A DNA stretch of 42,579 nucleotides. It comes from Nonomuraea terrae (GTDB lineage Bacteria > Actinomycetota > Actinomycetes > Streptosporangiales > Streptosporangiaceae). The stretch covers positions 1-42,579 of the forward strand of contig NZ_SMKQ01000059.1 of NCBI RefSeq assembly GCF_004348995.1. The letters are read 5' to 3'. Each line of letters starts with the position of its first letter. Position 1 is the stretch's first letter. The translations under genes and the position numbers were made by a program. This document shows, piece after piece, positions 40,333 through 42,579 of the stretch. The notes beneath the pieces are model-generated. The model had not been told where the DNA came from, searched no databases, and saw only the letters and a list, made by a program, of their open reading frames with translations.

Positions 40333-41673
40333 ATGGTGGCCCACCGCGCGCTGGTCATCGCCATGGTGCCCGCTGTCGGGCTGCGCGTGCTCGCCGTGCT
40401 CGGCTTCCCTCCGGCCATCCTGTTCTACGGCGACTCCTTCGCCTTCCTGAGCGAGGAGCTGAAGCCGGGCACGACCCGGCCGTCCGGCTACTCACTGCTG
40501 CTGGCGCTGCTGCGCCCCGCCCACAGCCTGACGCTGGTGACCGTCCTTCAGCATCTGCTCATGCTGGGCCTCGCGGTGGCGATCTACGCGCTGCTGCGCC
40601 GCCGCGGCCTGCCGGGCTGGGGGGCGACGCTGCTGGTCACGCCGCTGCTGTACGACGAGTTCCTGATCCTGCTGGAACACATGATCATGGCGGACGCGAT
40701 CTTCATCGTGCTCGTCACGGCCGCGGTCGTCCTGCTCGTCTGGCGCGTCTCGCCCGCGACGGCCGCCACCGGCGGCATGCTGCTGGGCCTGGCCGGCATC
40801 ACCAGGACGGTCGGCCTGCCACTGCTCATCCTGGCCGCCGTCTACCTGCTGGTCCGGCGCTACGGCTGGCGTCCGCTGGTGGCGCTGCTGGTCGCCGGGG
40901 CGATCCCGCTGGGCGCGTACGCCACGTGGACGAAGGCCGAGAAGGGCAAGTTCGCGCTGACCGAGGCCGACGGGAACTTCCTGTGGTCGCGGACCATGAG
41001 CTTCGCCGACTGCGACGTGATCAAGCCGCCCGAGCGTCTCGCCGTGCTCTGCCCCGACATGCCGGTCGAGCAGCGGCCGTACCCGCCTCACTGGTTGTGG
41101 GAGAGCTTCTCGCCGCTGCTCAAGGTGCCGGGCACGGCCCGTCGCAACGAGCTCGCCGGGGAGTTCGCCCGGGAGGCCATCCTCGCCCAGCCGGGCGGCT
41201 ACCTGGGGGCGGTCGCGACCGACCTCACGCAGCTGCTGCGCTGGGAGCGCACGGCTCCCGACGAGAAGACCCCGTACAAGTTCCCCTCCTCCGAGCGGCC
41301 CATCAACGAGTCGGTGCGGGGCGTGGCGGAGTCGTACGAGGCGGGGCCGGCCGCGACGCGGGTGGTGGAGCCGTTCGCCGGGTGGCTGCGGGCCTACCAG
41401 CGCTTCGGCTACGTGCCGTTCCCGCTGCTCACGCTGGCCCTGGTGGGGACACTGGTCGCCGCCCTGGCCAGGCGGCGGTGGGACGCGCTGCTGCCGGGTC
41501 TGGCCGCGCTCGCGCTCGTCGCCTCGCCGCCGTTCCTGGCCGCCTTCGACGTCCGGTACGTGATCCCGGCGATCCCGCTGATCTGCCTGGCCGTGGGGCT
41601 GACGCTGGGCGGGCGTGCGCCCGCTGCGGGCAGGCACACTGCCGACAAGGCCGAGACGGTCGACGTGGGCTGA
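40333..41673 (+). CDS. Multi-pass membrane protein, GT-C/PMT-like glycosyltransferase
   Basis: 446 residues from ATG 40333, which has GAGGAA eight bases upstream; in-frame starts at 40273 and 40312 lack sites. About 10 membrane segments. The first outer loop YGDSFAFLSEELKPGTTRPSGYSLLLALL has the acidic residue and aromatic pattern of GT-C enzymes using lipid-phosphate sugars. A long extracytoplasmic loop (about 200-335) contains conserved-looking Cys pair FADCDV...AVLCPDM. The substrate is not evident. It directly follows a broken gene and opposes the phosphatase gene. Confidence 0.75.
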   Translation: MVAHRALVIAMVPAVGLRVLAVLGFPPAILFYGDSFAFLSEELKPGTTRPSGYSLLLALLRPAHSLTLVTVLQHLLMLGLAVAIYALLRRRGLPGWGATLLVTPLLYDEFLILLEHMIMADAIFIVLVTAAVVLLVWRVSPATAATGGMLLGLAGITRTVGLPLLILAAVYLLVRRYGWRPLVALLVAGAIPLGAYATWTKAEKGKFALTEADGNFLWSRTMSFADCDVIKPPERLAVLCPDMPVEQRPYPPHWLWESFSPLLKVPGTARRNELAGEFAREAILAQPGGYLGAVATDLTQLLRWERTAPDEKTPYKFPSSERPINESVRGVAESYEAGPAATRVVEPFAGWLRAYQRFGYVPFPLLTLALVGTLVAALARRRWDALLPGLAALALVASPPFLAAFDVRYVIPAIPLICLAVGLTLGGRAPAAGRHTADKAETVDVG

Positions 41674-41675
41674 CC

Positions 41676-42122
41676 TTACCGACGGTCGAGCGCACGCCCG
41701 AAACGGCCGACGAACCGCCGCTGCCACGGGGTCTCGACGGCGTGCGGGGAGTAGTGCTCCCGTACGTACGCCACCGCCTCGTCGTTCGGCACGCCGTCGA
41801 GCACGGCGATGCAGGCCAGGGCGGTGCCGGTGCGGCCGCGCCCCCCGTGGCAGGCGACCTCGACGCGCTCGCTCTCGGCGCGCTCCCACGCCTCGCGCAG
41901 TGCCCGGGTGGCCTCCTCGCGGTCGGAGGGCAGCCGGAAGTCGGGCCAGCGCACCCAGCGGTGCTCCCACTTCGCCTCGGGTGGCCGCTTGCCCAGCAGG
42001 TAGAGGGCGAAGGCCGGAAGCGGGCCGTCGGGGAGGGGGTGGCCGAGGCCACGGCCGCGGACGAGACGGCCGGAGGGCAGGCGCAGCACCCCCGCCGCAG
42101 TGGGCTCCCAAAGTGCGCTCAT
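41676..42122 (-). CDS. Protein-tyrosine-phosphatase-family protein
   Basis: 148 residues. The P-loop is CHGGRGR (Cys91 to Arg97, the C-x5-R signature) in VEVACHGGRGRTGTALACIAVL. A WPD sequence (59-61) in RWPDFRLPSD supplies the probable general acid. The fold is that of small cysteine phosphatases; phosphotyrosine, phospholipid or other substrates are possible. The stop lies two bases from the convergent membrane-protein stop. Confidence 0.9.
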   Translation of the reverse strand: MSALWEPTAAGVLRLPSGRLVRGRGLGHPLPDGPLPAFALYLLGKRPPEAKWEHRWVRWPDFRLPSDREEATRALREAWERAESERVEVACHGGRGRTGTALACIAVLDGVPNDEAVAYVREHYSPHAVETPWQRRFVGRFGRALDRR

Positions 42123-42208
42123 GCTCGGGAGCGTAGCCTTCCGGCCGGGGCTCGTCCCGGGGTGATCGCTCAGAGCCGAAGCCGCCGCCTCCTCCCGGGG
42201 TGTGCGGG

Positions 42209-42356
42209 CGTTCAGCGGCCGGAGGCCCTCGACTCGGATGTTCAGCCGTTCAGAGACCGGAGGCGCGGCCCTCGACCCGGATGCCGAGGCGTTCTGAGGC
42301 GAGAGGCGTTTCTGAGGCGAGAGGCGTTTCTGAGGCGAGAGGCGTTTCTGAGGCGT
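42209..42356. repeat. Duplicated CadD 3' ends and an 18-bp minisatellite
   Basis: The CadD-like gene's last ~40 bp (GTTCAGAGGCCGAAGGCG, then CCCTCGACGAGGAT) recur, diverged, at about 42209-42245 and 42247-42285. Between the second copy and the gene, CTGAGGCGAGAGGCGTTT is repeated exactly three times (42294-42347) plus 8 bases of a fourth. Read on the minus strand the copies still spell I-(L/R)-V-E-G. No gene is seen in 42123-42356. Confidence 0.8.
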
Positions 42357-42579
42357 TCAGAGGCCGAAGGCGCCGCCCTCGACGAGGATCAGCACGCCGA
42401 GTGCGATCAGGACGACCGGCAGCAGGATGTGACCCCAGCGGCTCAGCGCGCGCGCCACGAACGGCCGGGTGGCGAAGAACCTGCCCGCCAGGCACCAGAC
42501 GGCGATCAGCACCAGGAAGACCGCCGCGTACACGGCCACGTCGCCGAGCCCGCCGGCGGAGGTGGCGAAGACCTGTCTC
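42357..42579 (-). CDS. CadD-like cadmium-resistance/permease family protein, 5' end outside the window
   Basis: The last 73 residues are seen, entering from the right edge. FATSAGGLGDVAVYAAVFLVLIAVWCLAGRFFATRPFVARALSRWGHILLPVVLIALGVLILVEGGAFGL has two membrane helices and the SRWGHxLLPVVLIxLGxxIL ending of the CadD family. CadD proteins are small multi-pass membrane proteins linked to cadmium tolerance; the real substrate of actinomycete members is uncertain. The gene's terminal sequence is duplicated just downstream. Confidence 0.8.
   Translation of the reverse strand, partial: RQVFATSAGGLGDVAVYAAVFLVLIAVWCLAGRFFATRPFVARALSRWGHILLPVVLIALGVLILVEGGAFGL

Noticed and set aside
42250..42495. An 81-codon frame with Ser-Glu-Thr-Pro-Leu-Ala repeats.
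   Set aside because: It is the shifted frame of the CadD-like gene running into the minisatellite; the correct frame ends at 42357 with a conserved tail.

Overview
The window is very GC-rich, with dense genes, GTG/TTG starts, ATGA overlaps and codons ending in G or C, so it comes from an actinomycete chromosome. Gene content and synteny (fhaA-fhaB-pstP-rodA-pbpA-pknA-pknB with trpG, crgA, a rhomboid gene and ppiA alongside, as in Mycobacterium and Streptomyces) plus a class E sortase suggest a filamentous, sporulating-type actinomycete. My best guess is the Streptosporangiales (Nonomuraea or a relative); this is inference, not a measured placement.

Left part (1-11.5 kb). There is a truncated MptB-like GT-C mannosyltransferase, a small secreted protein, a family 2 glycosyltransferase, a STAS anti-anti-sigma factor and an OmpR-type response regulator/histidine kinase pair. 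Next come a small membrane-protein cluster ending in a short YidC/Oxa1 insertase, an RsbW-like ATPase behind a PAS-GAF-PAS kinase, an Ogt-type DNA repair methyltransferase, and a TPP-riboswitch-controlled NCS1 permease, probably a thiamine-precursor importer. The YidC cluster holds the most interesting signal. A 66-residue membrane peptide ends in Arg-Pro-Arg-Pro-Arg-Ala-Pro-stop. It is followed by three mutually exclusive hairpins, the last of which buries the yidC AUG. This is the layout expected of a translation-arrest leader that senses membrane insertion.

Middle (11.5-20 kb). A rhodanese/HxlR pair diverges from a DHA2-type drug exporter over a palindromic operator. It is followed by a TenA thiaminase-Fpg/Nei glycosylase operon, a GPP34 protein, an LCP-family wall-polymer ligase and two overlapping CNNM/hemolysin-like transporters, the first with its start codon inside a hairpin. 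A 465-bp gene-free, repeat-rich stretch then leads to tRNA-Leu(CAG).

Core (20-33.2 kb). This is the conserved cell-growth locus: two FHA proteins, the PstP phosphatase, the RodA glycosyltransferase, a class B PBP and two Ser/Thr kinases (PknA-like with a 30-bp coding minisatellite, PknB with three PASTA domains). A strong terminator separates it from the opposing sortase E - 52-residue membrane peptide - TrpG operon. CrgA, a zinc-ribbon rhomboid protease, cyclophilin PpiA and a DUF5324-like protein follow. Together these couple wall synthesis, division and phospho-signalling.

Right part (33.2-42.6 kb). This accessory region holds a PadR regulator with its palindromic operator, SnoaL-like and SRPBCC proteins, an MBL hydrolase divergent from a VOC protein, a NarL-type two-component pair, a Baeyer-Villiger-type monooxygenase, a broken gene, a GT-C-like membrane protein, a tyrosine phosphatase and the 3' end of a CadD-like transporter whose terminal sequence is tandemly duplicated downstream.
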